From positions 1,736,001-1,800,000 of the forward strand of contig OY781097.1 in NCBI GenBank assembly GCA_963676415.1: a DNA stretch of 64,000 nucleotides, read 5' to 3'. Numbering within the stretch: the first letter of the stretch is position 1; each line of letters starts with the position of its first letter. The notes beneath the pieces are model-generated. The model saw only the letters and a program-made list of their open reading frames with translations, ran no database searches and was not told where the DNA came from. The stretch comes from G963662905 sp963676415. GTDB taxonomy: Bacteria; Bacteroidota; Bacteroidia; Bacteroidales; WRLA01. Made by a program: the position numbers and the translations under genes. This document shows, piece after piece, positions 18,881 to 27,900 of the stretch.

Positions 18881-19058
18881 GTTGTGAGGGCTTGATGCAT
18901 CTAAGATATTAAATTATTTTATGCCGTAGCTCAGAAGAAAGAATATTGTGAAAACAAGTGGGTAGTTCAAGAAGAATCAGACTGAAGCTTCTCCGGTGTT
19001 TTTTATATTAATTTCCAGAGTGGCATAGTATTTCGCTCCGGTTTCATGGAAAAGTATT

Positions 19059-19066
19059 TATTTTTG
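19059..19066 (+). promoter_or_regulatory. Bacteroidota -7 box for asnS
   Basis: TATTTTTG fits the consensus exactly and lies 26 bases before the asnS ATG. The -33 region is weak. Confidence 0.55.
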
Positions 19067-19092
19067 CAATTCAAAATTTTAGAATATAGGTT

Positions 19093-20490
19093 ATGAGCGA
19101 ACTGAGAAGAAGTAAAATTGCTGATTTGTTGAAATCAGATGGAGATGAAAGAATAGTGAATGTTAAAGGCTGGGTGCGCACCAAGCGCGGCAACAAAAAC
19201 GTGGCCTTTATTGCATTGAACGATGGCTCTGTAATTCATAATATCCAATTGGTTGTTGATGTGCCTTCATTTGATGAAGAGCTCCTGAAAAATATCACAA
19301 CCGGCAGCAGTATCTCGGCAAATGGAAAGCTTGTAGCCTCACAGGGCAAAGGCCAGTCTGTCGAAATTCAGGTGGAAGAACTGGAGCTTTACGGTACTTC
19401 TGACCCCAATACATATCCATTGCAGAAAAAAGGGCACAGCATGGAATTTCTCCGCAGTATTGCGCACCTGAGGTTTCGTACCAATACTTTTGGAGCCGTT
19501 TTCCGGATTCGCCATGCGCTGGCCTATGCCATTCATAAATATTTCAATGATAATGGCTTTTATTATCTGCATACGCCACTGATTACCGGTTCGGATGCCG
19601 AAGGAGCCGGGGCAATGTTCCGCGTTTCTGCACTCGATGCCGAAAATCCTCCACGCAACGAAGAAGGAAAAATTGACTATTCACGCGATTTTTTCGGGCG
19701 CGAAACAAATCTTACGGTTTCCGGTCAGCTCGAAGCAGAACTGGGCGCTACGGCCCTTTCGCAGGTTTATACTTTTGGCCCTACTTTCCGTGCCGAAAAC
19801 TCAAATACTCCGCGTCACCTGGCCGAGTTCTGGATGATCGAACCCGAAATGGCTTTTTATGACATTGTTGACGATATGGATCTGGCCGAAGATTTCCTGA
19901 AATATCTGATCAAATATGCAATGGACAATTGCCGTGAAGACCTGGAGTTCCTGAACAAATTGATCGATAAAGGACTGATCGAACGCCTTGAGTTTATCTT
20001 GAACAATAAATTTGAACGGAAATCTTATACCGAAGCGGTTGAAATCCTGAAAGCTTCTGGCAAAAAGTTTGAATTTCCTGTGGAATGGGGCGTTGACCTG
20101 CAATCCGAACACGAACGTTATCTCGTTGAAGAACATTTTAATAAACCCGTTATACTGACCGATTACCCCAAGGATATCAAGGCGTTCTATATGAAAATGA
20201 ACGAAGACGGAAAAACCGTCCGTGCAATGGATGTGCTTTTCCCGAAAATCGGTGAAATTATCGGAGGGTCGCAGCGTGAAGAAAAACTGGATGTGCTTCT
20301 GAAGCGCATGGAAGAAATGAATATACCTGAAGAAGAAATGTGGTGGTATCTTGATATCCGTAAATACGGAACCGTGCCCCATAGCGGATTTGGGTTGGGA
20401 TTTGAGCGCCTGGTGCTTTTCGTGACAGGTATGGGCAACATCCGCGATGTGATCCCATTCCCACGTACACCGCAAAATGCTGAATTTTAA
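19093..20490 (+). CDS. asnS: Asparaginyl-tRNA synthetase
   Basis: The class IIb aminoacyl-tRNA synthetase charges tRNA-Asn. In 465 residues it shows the N-terminal OB-fold anticodon-binding domain (VNVKGWVRTKRGNKNVAF), the flipping-loop region GSDAEGAGAMF, class II motif 2 (TFRAENSNTPRHLAEFWMIEPE) and motif 3 (GFGLGFERLVLFVTG) near the C terminus, ending in IPFPRTPQNAEF. The length and ending are those of AsnRS rather than AspRS. It has its own -7 box and terminator, with rpoN following under a separate promoter. Confidence 0.97.
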   Translation: MSELRRSKIADLLKSDGDERIVNVKGWVRTKRGNKNVAFIALNDGSVIHNIQLVVDVPSFDEELLKNITTGSSISANGKLVASQGKGQSVEIQVEELELYGTSDPNTYPLQKKGHSMEFLRSIAHLRFRTNTFGAVFRIRHALAYAIHKYFNDNGFYYLHTPLITGSDAEGAGAMFRVSALDAENPPRNEEGKIDYSRDFFGRETNLTVSGQLEAELGATALSQVYTFGPTFRAENSNTPRHLAEFWMIEPEMAFYDIVDDMDLAEDFLKYLIKYAMDNCREDLEFLNKLIDKGLIERLEFILNNKFERKSYTEAVEILKASGKKFEFPVEWGVDLQSEHERYLVEEHFNKPVILTDYPKDIKAFYMKMNEDGKTVRAMDVLFPKIGEIIGGSQREEKLDVLLKRMEEMNIPEEEMWWYLDIRKYGTVPHSGFGLGFERLVLFVTGMGNIRDVIPFPRTPQNAEF

Positions 20491-20505
20491 AACAGACCGG
20501 ATTCT

Positions 20506-20550
20506 GCGGCAATCAAAAATCGTTCCGTTACGCTTTTTATTGCCGCTTTT
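20506..20550 (+). terminator. Terminator after asnS
   Basis: GCGGCAAT at 20506-20513 pairs with ATTGCCGC at 20539-20546. The stem extends, after a one-base bulge, by five A-T pairs, and a TTTT run follows. It sits directly before the rpoN promoter. Confidence 0.8.
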
Positions 20551-20551
20551 C

Positions 20552-20582
20552 CTTGCTATATCGCGAAATATATGTACATTTG
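20552..20582 (+). promoter_or_regulatory. Promoter of rpoN
   Basis: CTTG at 20552-20555, a 19-base spacer and the perfect -7 box TACATTTG at 20575-20582 make a well-formed Bacteroidota primary-sigma promoter. The leader would be about 40 bases long. Confidence 0.75.
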
Positions 20583-20628
20583 AAATCGCTGGCAATGCCT
20601 GTGGCGTGCCGTTTAAACGATAGGATAC

Positions 20629-22101
20629 ATGTTAAATCAAAGGCTACAACAAAAATTACTACAAAAGCTTTCTCCTCAGCAGATTCTGCTTATGAAACTG
20701 TTGCAGATCCCTTCTGTAGCCCTTGAACAGCGCATAAAGCAGGAAATCGAAGAAAATCCAGCACTGGAAGACCAGAGCAATAACGATAATTCCGATCAGT
20801 CACAGGAGGATCATTCTGATCAGGATCATGACGAAAACCAAGAAAGTGAACACGATAGCGATGATGAGTTCAGCTTCGAAGATTATATTCCTGATGATGA
20901 CGATATTCCGGCATACCGGATGAATGCAAATAATCACAGCGCTGATGATGAACATCGCGAAGTGCCTTTTGCTTCCGGGACATCGTTCCATGAGCTGCTC
21001 CGAAACCAACTGGGTATGTATGGGCTCAGTGATAAGCAAAAGCAAATAGCGGAACATATTATAGGTAATATTGATGACGCAGGCTATCTGATGCGCGAAC
21101 TCGATGCTATGGTTGATGACCTGGCTTTCCTCCAAAATATCAGTGCCACAGAACAAGAACTGGAGCAGGTCTTGCAAATCATCCAGCAATTTGACCCTTC
21201 CGGTGTTGGTGGACGGAACCTTCAGGAATGCCTTATGATCCAACTGAAACGTAAACCGGAAACAGAAGCTGTTAAGGTAGCTAAGTTGTTGATTGGGCGC
21301 TATTTCAATGAGTTTACCAAAAAACATTACGAGAAAATTCTCCGCAAATCAAAAATATCTGAAGAAGTGCTGAAAGAAGGGATTGCCGAAATTTTGAAGC
21401 TCAACCCAAAACCGGGCAATTCATTAAGCGAGACCGTAAAAACCAATCAGTATATCATTCCCGATTTTATCATCAACAATAATGATGGTGAGCTGGAACT
21501 GAGCCTGAATTCAAGCAATACCCCGGAACTCCGCCTGAGCCGCACATACACCGAAATGATGGAGGATTTTGCCGGAAGAAAAGGGAAGAAAGACAAAAAA
21601 CAAAAGGAGGCTTTGATGTTTATCAAGCAAAAAGTGGATTCGGCAAAATGGTTTATTGACGCAATAAAGCAAAGGCAGAATACCCTTTATGTTTGTATGA
21701 AAGCCATCATGGATTATCAGCACGAATATTTCCTGAGCGGTGATGATACACGTTTGCGCCCTATGATTCTGAAAGATATTGCCGAAAAGGTTGGCCTCGA
21801 TATTTCAACGGTTTCGCGTGTGGCCAATTCTAAATATGTGCAAACACCTTTTGGTACATTTCTGCTGAAAAGCTTTTTTTCCGAATCCATGCAAACCGAA
21901 TCGGGCAAAGAAGTTTCAACCCGGGAAATCAAAAAAATACTCCAGGATTGTGTTGAAGCAGAGGATTCTACAAGTCCGCTTACCGATCAGGAACTTGTGG
22001 CAATACTTAAAGAGAAAGGCTATAATATTGCCCGCCGAACCATTGCCAAATACCGCGAACAGCTTAATATTCCGGTAGCACGCCTGCGGAAAACCCTCTG
22101 A
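20629..22101 (+). CDS. rpoN: RNA polymerase sigma-54 factor RpoN
   Basis: The 490-residue sigma factor directs RNA polymerase to -24/-12 promoters, which need an AAA+ activator. The N-terminal activator-interacting region is glutamine/leucine rich (LNQRLQQKLLQKLSPQQILLMKLLQIPS), followed by a very acidic stretch (about 45-95), the core-binding domain, the helix-turn-helix region LKDIAEKVGLDISTVSRVAN and the signature RpoN box ARRTIAKYRE near the C terminus. The length is normal. No NtrC-type activator lies in this window. The PAP2-like gene begins two bases after its stop and is probably co-transcribed. Confidence 0.97.
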   Translation: MLNQRLQQKLLQKLSPQQILLMKLLQIPSVALEQRIKQEIEENPALEDQSNNDNSDQSQEDHSDQDHDENQESEHDSDDEFSFEDYIPDDDDIPAYRMNANNHSADDEHREVPFASGTSFHELLRNQLGMYGLSDKQKQIAEHIIGNIDDAGYLMRELDAMVDDLAFLQNISATEQELEQVLQIIQQFDPSGVGGRNLQECLMIQLKRKPETEAVKVAKLLIGRYFNEFTKKHYEKILRKSKISEEVLKEGIAEILKLNPKPGNSLSETVKTNQYIIPDFIINNNDGELELSLNSSNTPELRLSRTYTEMMEDFAGRKGKKDKKQKEALMFIKQKVDSAKWFIDAIKQRQNTLYVCMKAIMDYQHEYFLSGDDTRLRPMILKDIAEKVGLDISTVSRVANSKYVQTPFGTFLLKSFFSESMQTESGKEVSTREIKKILQDCVEAEDSTSPLTDQELVAILKEKGYNIARRTIAKYREQLNIPVARLRKTL

Positions 22102-22103
22102 TT

Positions 22104-22730
22104 ATGTCTCTGGATCAAATCGAAAGCCGCGCCGCTAAATTTATTTCATGGGTTTTCCATCCACTCTTCGTGCCTTTGTTCACTCTCATACTTTTATTTC
22201 AGCAGGAATATTATTTCGTCCTGATCTTAACACCCGAGGCGAAATGGTTTATTGCGGCCATTTTGTTTCTGAATACCTGTGTTTTTCCCGCACTGTTGAT
22301 GCTGTTTTTTAAATGGCGGGGCATGATCAGCTCGCTGCATATGCCCAATAAAGAAGAGCGTGTTTTTCCTTATATTATGATGTCGGTTTTTTATTATTTG
22401 ACGTATTATCTGTTTTCGGAACTTAAGCTCCCGGATGTTTTCTTTATATACATAAGCGGCGCTACAGTGCTAATTATAAGTGTTTTGCTAATTAATTTTA
22501 TTTGGAAAATCAGTGTGCATATGGCCGCAATGGGTGCCGCCGCTGGTGCTTTCGCGGGCATGGCTGTGCTTTATGAGCTTCAGGTGATGCATGTTCTGGT
22601 TTGGCTGATTGCAGCGGCCGGATTTACAGGTTTTGCCCGCTTAAAGCTGAAAGCGCACAGCCAGGCACAGGTTTATGGGGGGTATCTGCTGGGCTTTGCC
22701 ATCTTGTTTGCTTCATTTTATCTTTTTTAA
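22104..22730 (+). CDS. Six-helix membrane protein, degenerate PAP2-like
   Basis: The 208-residue protein consists almost entirely of membrane helices (about six). The region WKISVHMAAMGAAAG, followed about 45 residues later by ARLKLKAHSQAQVYGGYLLG, has the order and spacing of the last two motifs of PAP2-type phosphatases (SGH, then SR-x5-H-x3-D-x3-G). Serine and both histidines have counterparts, but the nucleophile-orienting aspartate is replaced by glutamine and the K-x6-RP motif is not seen. It may therefore be a non-catalytic or altered relative; this assignment is tentative. It starts two bases after rpoN, so an operon is likely. Its stop codon TAA lies inside the terminal repeat of the inverted-repeat element that follows. 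Confidence 0.65.
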   Translation: MSLDQIESRAAKFISWVFHPLFVPLFTLILLFQQEYYFVLILTPEAKWFIAAILFLNTCVFPALLMLFFKWRGMISSLHMPNKEERVFPYIMMSVFYYLTYYLFSELKLPDVFFIYISGATVLIISVLLINFIWKISVHMAAMGAAAGAFAGMAVLYELQVMHVLVWLIAAAGFTGFARLKLKAHSQAQVYGGYLLGFAILFASFYLF

Positions 22731-22907
22731 CCTGAATAATTCATGAAATTTCGTCATGAAAGCAAAAAACGCAATAAGAGAAAGGGAGCGCGGTTTTTTG
22801 GCGCACAGGAATAGCCGTAGCTGTTGTGGGCACCAAAAAGATAGCATTCCTTTCTATTGAAGCGGTTTGTGCTTGCAATAGGATGTTTTGTGAATTATTA
22901 TGGTTAA
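22727..22907. repeat. Inverted-repeat hairpin element, copy A (MITE/REP-like)
   Basis: The element is bounded by near-perfect terminal inverted repeats: TTAACCTGAATAATTCA at 22727-22743 and TGAATTATTATGGTTAA at 22891-22907. The interior holds complementary arms, including a palindrome-containing TCATGA-AATTTCG-TCATGA segment, TTTTTGGCGC against GCACCAAAAA with one mismatch, and AATAGC-CGTA-GCTGTT. From 22770 to the end it matches copy B (29504-29703) with about 11 differences over about 136 bases by eye. No transposase is present, so it would be non-autonomous if mobile. A 23-codon basic frame (22743-22814) is not kept in copy B and is not called a gene. Confidence 0.8.
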
Positions 22908-22911
22908 GGAA

Positions 22912-22938
22912 CAAAAAAACCGGACAATAGCCCGGTTT
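22912..22938 (-). terminator. Terminator of the outer-membrane barrel gene
   Basis: Read on the minus strand, AAACCGG pairs with CCGGTTT around an eight-base loop and runs into a series of T. It lies 24 bases after the stop of the gene at 22962-23636 and directly next to repeat copy A. Confidence 0.85.
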
Positions 22939-22961
22939 CCTTATATTGTTTGAATATTTTT

Positions 22962-23636
22962 TTATTGATATTTAAATGGCATAAAAGTAATACCTACCGA
23001 AATGGGATACATTTGCGGTCCCAGCTCGCTTTTGAACAATTTGGATAGGCTATAGTATGCCGAAAGGTGTACCCAACGATATCCAATGCGGGCACTGGCA
23101 CCCAGCATCCAGGGCTGCAGGAATTCAATATTGTATTTTTTAATATCAATTTCTTCGCTTGTATCTTCGGGGTTTTGCCCTTTGTATTTTGTGTGTGCCG
23201 ATAATTTGTAGCTGAAACGGAACCCGAGGGCAAAATGCCAATCGCCCGGATCGTATCTGATCTCTAATGGAATATCAAGATAATTGATGTTTGTTTTGGC
23301 TTTATCATAATCGAGGCTGTCGGCATAATTGATGAATGTTGTTCCGGCACTGGTGCTTTCTGGAAGTGCGCCGGCATAAAGGTTTCGGGAAGTTATCCCC
23401 AAACCGGGAGAGAAATGAACTTTATTAATTTTGGTCTTTATGTTATAAGTGAACAGTACGCTGACGCCCCTGTTGAGCCAACTCGGATCTACATTATCGG
23501 GCAAGTCCATCCAAATGTCGTTAAAAAATTCAAGGCCAATGCTATAGCGGCGATAAGGCTGCTTTTCTTCCTGATCCTGTGCAAATATCGGTGCTGTGAT
23601 AAGCAGGGCGATGGCAATAATGAGTAAGCGCTTCAT
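22962..23636 (-). CDS. Outer-membrane beta-barrel protein (PorT/OmpA-barrel-like)
   Basis: The 224-residue product starts with a signal peptide (MKRLLIIAIALLITAPIFAQ). Alternating hydrophobic/polar strands rich in tyrosine and glycine follow, of the kind that form eight-stranded Bacteroidota barrels: YSIGLEFFNDIWMDL, VHFSPGLGITSRNLY, WHFALGFRFSYKLS, ending in PISVGITFMPFKYQ with a terminal aromatic. The C-terminal residue Q after FKY is slightly unusual. The ATG at 23636 is chosen over longer frames reaching 23735 because a complete promoter (23658-23689) lies inside that extension. The function is unknown; PorT-like relatives include type IX secretion components and many uncharacterised porin-like proteins. 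Confidence 0.8.
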   Translation of the reverse strand: MKRLLIIAIALLITAPIFAQDQEEKQPYRRYSIGLEFFNDIWMDLPDNVDPSWLNRGVSVLFTYNIKTKINKVHFSPGLGITSRNLYAGALPESTSAGTTFINYADSLDYDKAKTNINYLDIPLEIRYDPGDWHFALGFRFSYKLSAHTKYKGQNPEDTSEEIDIKKYNIEFLQPWMLGASARIGYRWVHLSAYYSLSKLFKSELGPQMYPISVGITFMPFKYQ

Positions 23637-23657
23637 ATAGTTATTTTTCATTGATGG

Positions 23658-23689
23658 CAAAAATACATATTCTTGCAGGTTGGAGCAAA
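23658..23689 (-). promoter_or_regulatory. Promoter of the outer-membrane barrel gene
   Basis: On the minus strand a TTTG -33 box (23689-23686), a 20-base spacer and a perfect TATTTTTG -7 box (23665-23658) are seen. The expected start near 23651 leaves a very short leader before the ATG at 23636. Confidence 0.78.
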
Positions 23690-23813
23690 AAAAAGGGAAG
23701 TTTCTTTCCCTCTCCTTTATATTGCTGTGCAACAATGTTTTTGCATTTTCTCAGGGCATATTTCATGATAATCTTACAATAAGCCAAAGACATATAACTT
23801 TCTTATTGGCAAC

Positions 23814-24902
23814 TTATTGTGATTTCTCATCCTTTTTCCAGCTGACAATAATTTCAGTGCCCTGGTTCAAACGGCTCAAGATATTAAAGCCGATATTGTT
23901 TTCGATGAATATCTGCTGACATAAATACAGGCCAAGACCAAGGCCTTGTTGTTCCCTTTCGCTGCGGTCGTGCTGTTCAAATGATTTGATTTTGCTTATC
24001 TGGTCTTCCCGGATGCCATAACCTTCGTCTTTCACGCTAAGTGTATAGTTGTGAGTGTATTCTGTTATTGATATTTGCACAGGGCTTCCATTTTCACTGA
24101 ACTTGAAAGCGTTGTCTGTCAATTCATAGATAATTTTGTCGAGCAGTTTTTTTGATAAAGGCAGGCTTTCGCAATCAATATCAAGATGAATGTCTTTGTC
24201 GCGATTATATTGTTTTGCCAGTTTCATTAAATAATTTTCATAATGAATGCACTCTGTTTCTTCCCTTGGAGCGCTTTTTAAAAATCCGGGCTTTTGCAGG
24301 CTTTGAAAATAGAACAACATATTATCTGTAATGTGCTGCAGTCGTTTGCCGGAATTGTGTATTGTCCGGATCATTTTTTTTAATTCGCTTTTGTCAAACT
24401 CATCAAAGTAGTATAAAAGGAGCTCCGACATCCCGAGGATTCCATTCAGAGGAGTGTTCAGTTCATGTGAATATACATCTCCAATTTGGCTTTTAAAAGC
24501 CTCAATTTTTTGGTTTATATCCTGTTTGTGCATCCTTTGCTTTTCCAGCCTGCTTTCAATAGCGCCGATCAGTTCATCGCGCGAAAAAGGTTTTGTCAGA
24601 TAATCATCTGCGCCCAGGCTCATGCCTTTTCTGATGTCTTCGGGCGATGCTTTTGCTGTTAAAAAAATGAAGGGGATCGTAGCCGTCTCACTCGATTTTC
24701 GGATGGTTTCCAATACCTGATATCCGTTTAGCCGGGGCATCATAACATCGCAAATTACAAGATCGGGCTTGTGTTCCAGAATTTGTTGTACGCCTACAAA
24801 GCCATTATCGGCCTGTAAGCTTTCGTAGCCGGATATCCTGAGTATCTCAGCAATATTTTCCCGGATTATGGCTTCGTCTTCTATGACAAGGATTTTTTCC
24901 AT
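23814..24902 (-). CDS. Receiver - histidine kinase hybrid
   Basis: This 362-residue soluble protein has an N-terminal receiver (Asp52 in VICDVMMPRLNG, lysine in YLTKPFS), a linker with basic coiled-coil character, a HisKA domain with His146 in YSHELNTPLNG, and a HATPase_c domain (ELTDNAFKFSENG, KDEGYGIREDQ, GLGLGLYLCQQ). The HELNTP form departs slightly from the usual HELRTP. It has no sensor of its own. Its ATG overlaps the stop codon of the upstream 1496-residue kinase by one base (TAATG), so the two are translationally coupled and probably work in one relay, with the upstream kinase or an unlinked partner phosphorylating this receiver. Confidence 0.92.
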   Translation of the reverse strand: MEKILVIEDEAIIRENIAEILRISGYESLQADNGFVGVQQILEHKPDLVICDVMMPRLNGYQVLETIRKSSETATIPFIFLTAKASPEDIRKGMSLGADDYLTKPFSRDELIGAIESRLEKQRMHKQDINQKIEAFKSQIGDVYSHELNTPLNGILGMSELLLYYFDEFDKSELKKMIRTIHNSGKRLQHITDNMLFYFQSLQKPGFLKSAPREETECIHYENYLMKLAKQYNRDKDIHLDIDCESLPLSKKLLDKIIYELTDNAFKFSENGSPVQISITEYTHNYTLSVKDEGYGIREDQISKIKSFEQHDRSEREQQGLGLGLYLCQQIFIENNIGFNILSRLNQGTEIIVSWKKDEKSQ

Positions 24903-27900
24903 TATTGTTGTTTTGGCGCTTTCGGCAGGTTAATAATAAATGTGGAGCCTTTTCCTTCACAGCTTTTTACGCGGATTCTTCCGCCATGTCGCAGCAAGTT
25001 TCTTTTTACAATGTGCATGCCCAGCCCGGTACCTGAAATATTGCTCACATTTGCGGCACGATAGAAACTGTCGAATATTTTATCCGACTCATCTTCTGGG
25101 ATCCCAATGCCGTAATCTGTTATTCTGACGCAAACCTCATTTTTTTGCCTGAAATCAATTTGGGCTTCAGGTGCTTTCTTGTCTTGAGAATATTTAAAAG
25201 AATTGGATATCAAATTGTTAAAAACCTGTGTTAAAAGATTTTTATCCCCATTGATGTTATAAGGCGCTCCCAGGCTTTTTATTTGAAGGGTTCTTTTGTC
25301 CTTTTGGTTAGAGAAATTCATTTCTGCCAAATTCTTGATCAATTCAAAGACATCCAGCTCGTCATATTTTATGTTCGTGTTTTCGGCATCTATTTTTCCA
25401 ATAAGCAGAACATCTTCCATCACTTGAATCAGCCGGTCAATTTCATTTTTAATGTAACCATTATGCTTTAAAATATTCCCCTTCTTTTCTTCATCAATAT
25501 CAGCTACATAATGGTTGATAATATCAGTGCTGGAACGTATTCCCGCCAGGGGCGTGCGCAACTCATGGCTGACCATTGAAACAAAATTGGTTTTTAAATC
25601 ATTGAGTTCGCGGAGCTTGTCAAGAGCTTCACGGATTTTGCGTTCAGCAGTTTTTTGATCCGTGATATCAATTACAAACCCATCAACCAAATCTTTTTTT
25701 TGTGTCTCTTTATACGATAACCGCATATTAACATAAACCCAACGGATTTCTCCATTAGGTCTTCTAATCTTTATTTGCCTGTTTTTAATTTCCCGTTTTT
25801 TGTTCAGTTCTCTTATTAATTTTTGATGTTCATCGGGCGTATCAATATAATCGAAGAACTGCGCATTCTGTTTCCGGGCTTCTTTAAGGGATTTGAATCC
25901 CGCTATACGAGCAATTTCCTCATTATACCTAAGAATTTGTTCGCCGGGAACTGATTGAAATACGCCAATTGGGGCGTTTTCGAACAACAGCTTATATTTT
26001 TGCTCGATGTTCTGTAAATTTTGTTCTGTAATTATTCTGTTTTCCGCATTACTGACAACCTGGGTCAGTATCTGAAGTAATGGGATATTTTGTTCCTGCC
26101 ATTCTTTTTTAATATTTGACAGGCCAAACATCAGGAAGCCAATAACTTCTTTTTTGTTGGATAACGGGAGGCAAACAATTGTATCCGTATTTTCAGGAGT
26201 TTGGGTGTGAAAGTGTTGGAAGAAATCCTGCAAGTTCTCGCCCTGTAAAATCCTGATATTGTTTTTGCCCGAAGATTTGATCAGGTCTTGGCAGTTTTCC
26301 GGTCTTTTTATTTTGGCTGAACTAAAACGGTTTGTGGTTTTTTGCCAGCTGGTTTTTTTCAGGGAGTCTGTTTTTTTTCGGTCCAGAATGTGAATTTGTG
26401 CCCATTGTGCCCCGATAAAAAGCCCGGTTTTCTTTAATACAGTCTTGTGGCAGGATCCTATCCGGTTGTATCTGCTGTTTACATAGTGTGCTGCCAAATC
26501 GAGAATGAGCTCGTTGAATTTTTCTTTGTGTTCCAAAAAGCGTTCGGCCTGAATACGCGCATTGACATCCCTTATATCGTGTATGAGATTTACAACCTTG
26601 CCCTTGCTGTTTTTTACCACGTACACACTGATTTCATACCAGGTTTTTTGCTTGTTTTTATTACTGTGCCGGATTACTGTACTTCTGCTTTTGCCGTCAA
26701 CCAGTGTTTGCCGGATCGGGCATCCGTTGCAAGGTTCTGTATGGTCAAAAAGTAATTGGTGGCAGGGAAGCTTTCTGGAATCGTTAAAGTTAAAATGTTC
26801 CTTGAGCCAATAATTGGTTTTTATAATCTGTAGGTCTTTATTAATCAGGCTTAATCCCGATTGCATGCCATCAAAAATAGCGTTGAGCAATTGCTCGTTA
26901 TGCTGGAGTTTTTGGGTAATATGATGGCGCTCCGATATATCTTCAACTGTGCCTTCATAGTACATAATGCTGCCGCTTTCATCATAAATGCAAGTGGCAT
27001 TTTCTCTCAGTATAATGACTTCTTTGTTTTTGTTGAGCCATTTGGCTTCAAACCCCCTAACATATCCATCCTCTTTCATCCGTTTGTCAAATTCTTTTTT
27101 GCGCTGTGGGTCTGCATAGCTTGATGGAATATTTAGTTTTTGTAAATCTCCTAAACTATCGCAGCCCATGAGCCTGACCAAATAGGGGTTCGCCAGATGA
27201 ACTTTTCCATCTGGGTTTACCCTGTAAATACCAATGGGAATATTGTCGTACAAATCTTTGTAGGCCTTCTGGCTTTGAAGTAATGCGCCAGATTGCAATA
27301 AGATTTCGTTTTTAAGTTTTTTGTTCAGAACATGCAGCTTGTTTTCAGTAATTTTTCTGCTTGTAATATTTCGTAATGAACCTGTAATTTTTGGCTCCCC
27401 GTTTTCATCCAAAAGACGCGCCATTAATGAATAGTTCACGATGCCGCCATTTTTGTTTCGGAAATCAACTTCGTAGTCAATGAGCTGCTTCTTTTTTTTG
27501 ATTTCCTTTAAAAAGCTGTCCCGATCATTGGAATCAAAATAAAACTGCTTGATGTTTTGCCCGATAATGATATTGAACTCCCCAAACCCTAATTGTTTTA
27601 TGGATGGTGAAATGTCCAGTATGCGCCCATCAAGGCGGGTTTCGAAATAAATGTCCTGTATGTTTTCGTATATGTTCCTGAGCTTTTTGTCGCTTTCGGC
27701 AAGTTGGGCGGTGCGTTCCCCAACCATGAATTGCAGGGTTGTTTGGTATTCCTTTGCGGCTTCTTCGTTATGCTTTTGCTGACTTATGTCCGTTAAAACG
27801 CCTGTAATTTTAAACGTACCGGCGTGGAAACTCGCTTTCCCTTTGCATAGTATCCACCTGATGTCCTCATTATCAAGTATGCGGAAAGCCAGGTCAATGA

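Noticed and set aside
20629..22101. Sigma-54 (-24/-12) promoters associated with rpoN and the kinase operons
   Set aside because: No TGGCAC-N5-TTGCA-like pair at correct spacing was found before any gene, and no AAA+ activator is encoded in the window.
22743..22814. Tiny basic open frame (23 codons) inside repeat copy A
   Set aside because: The frame is destroyed in copy B by the longer left arm, while the hairpin structure is kept, so structure rather than coding is preserved.
23637..23735. 33-residue N-terminal extension of the outer-membrane barrel protein
   Set aside because: It would precede the signal peptide and contains a complete promoter at 23658-23689.
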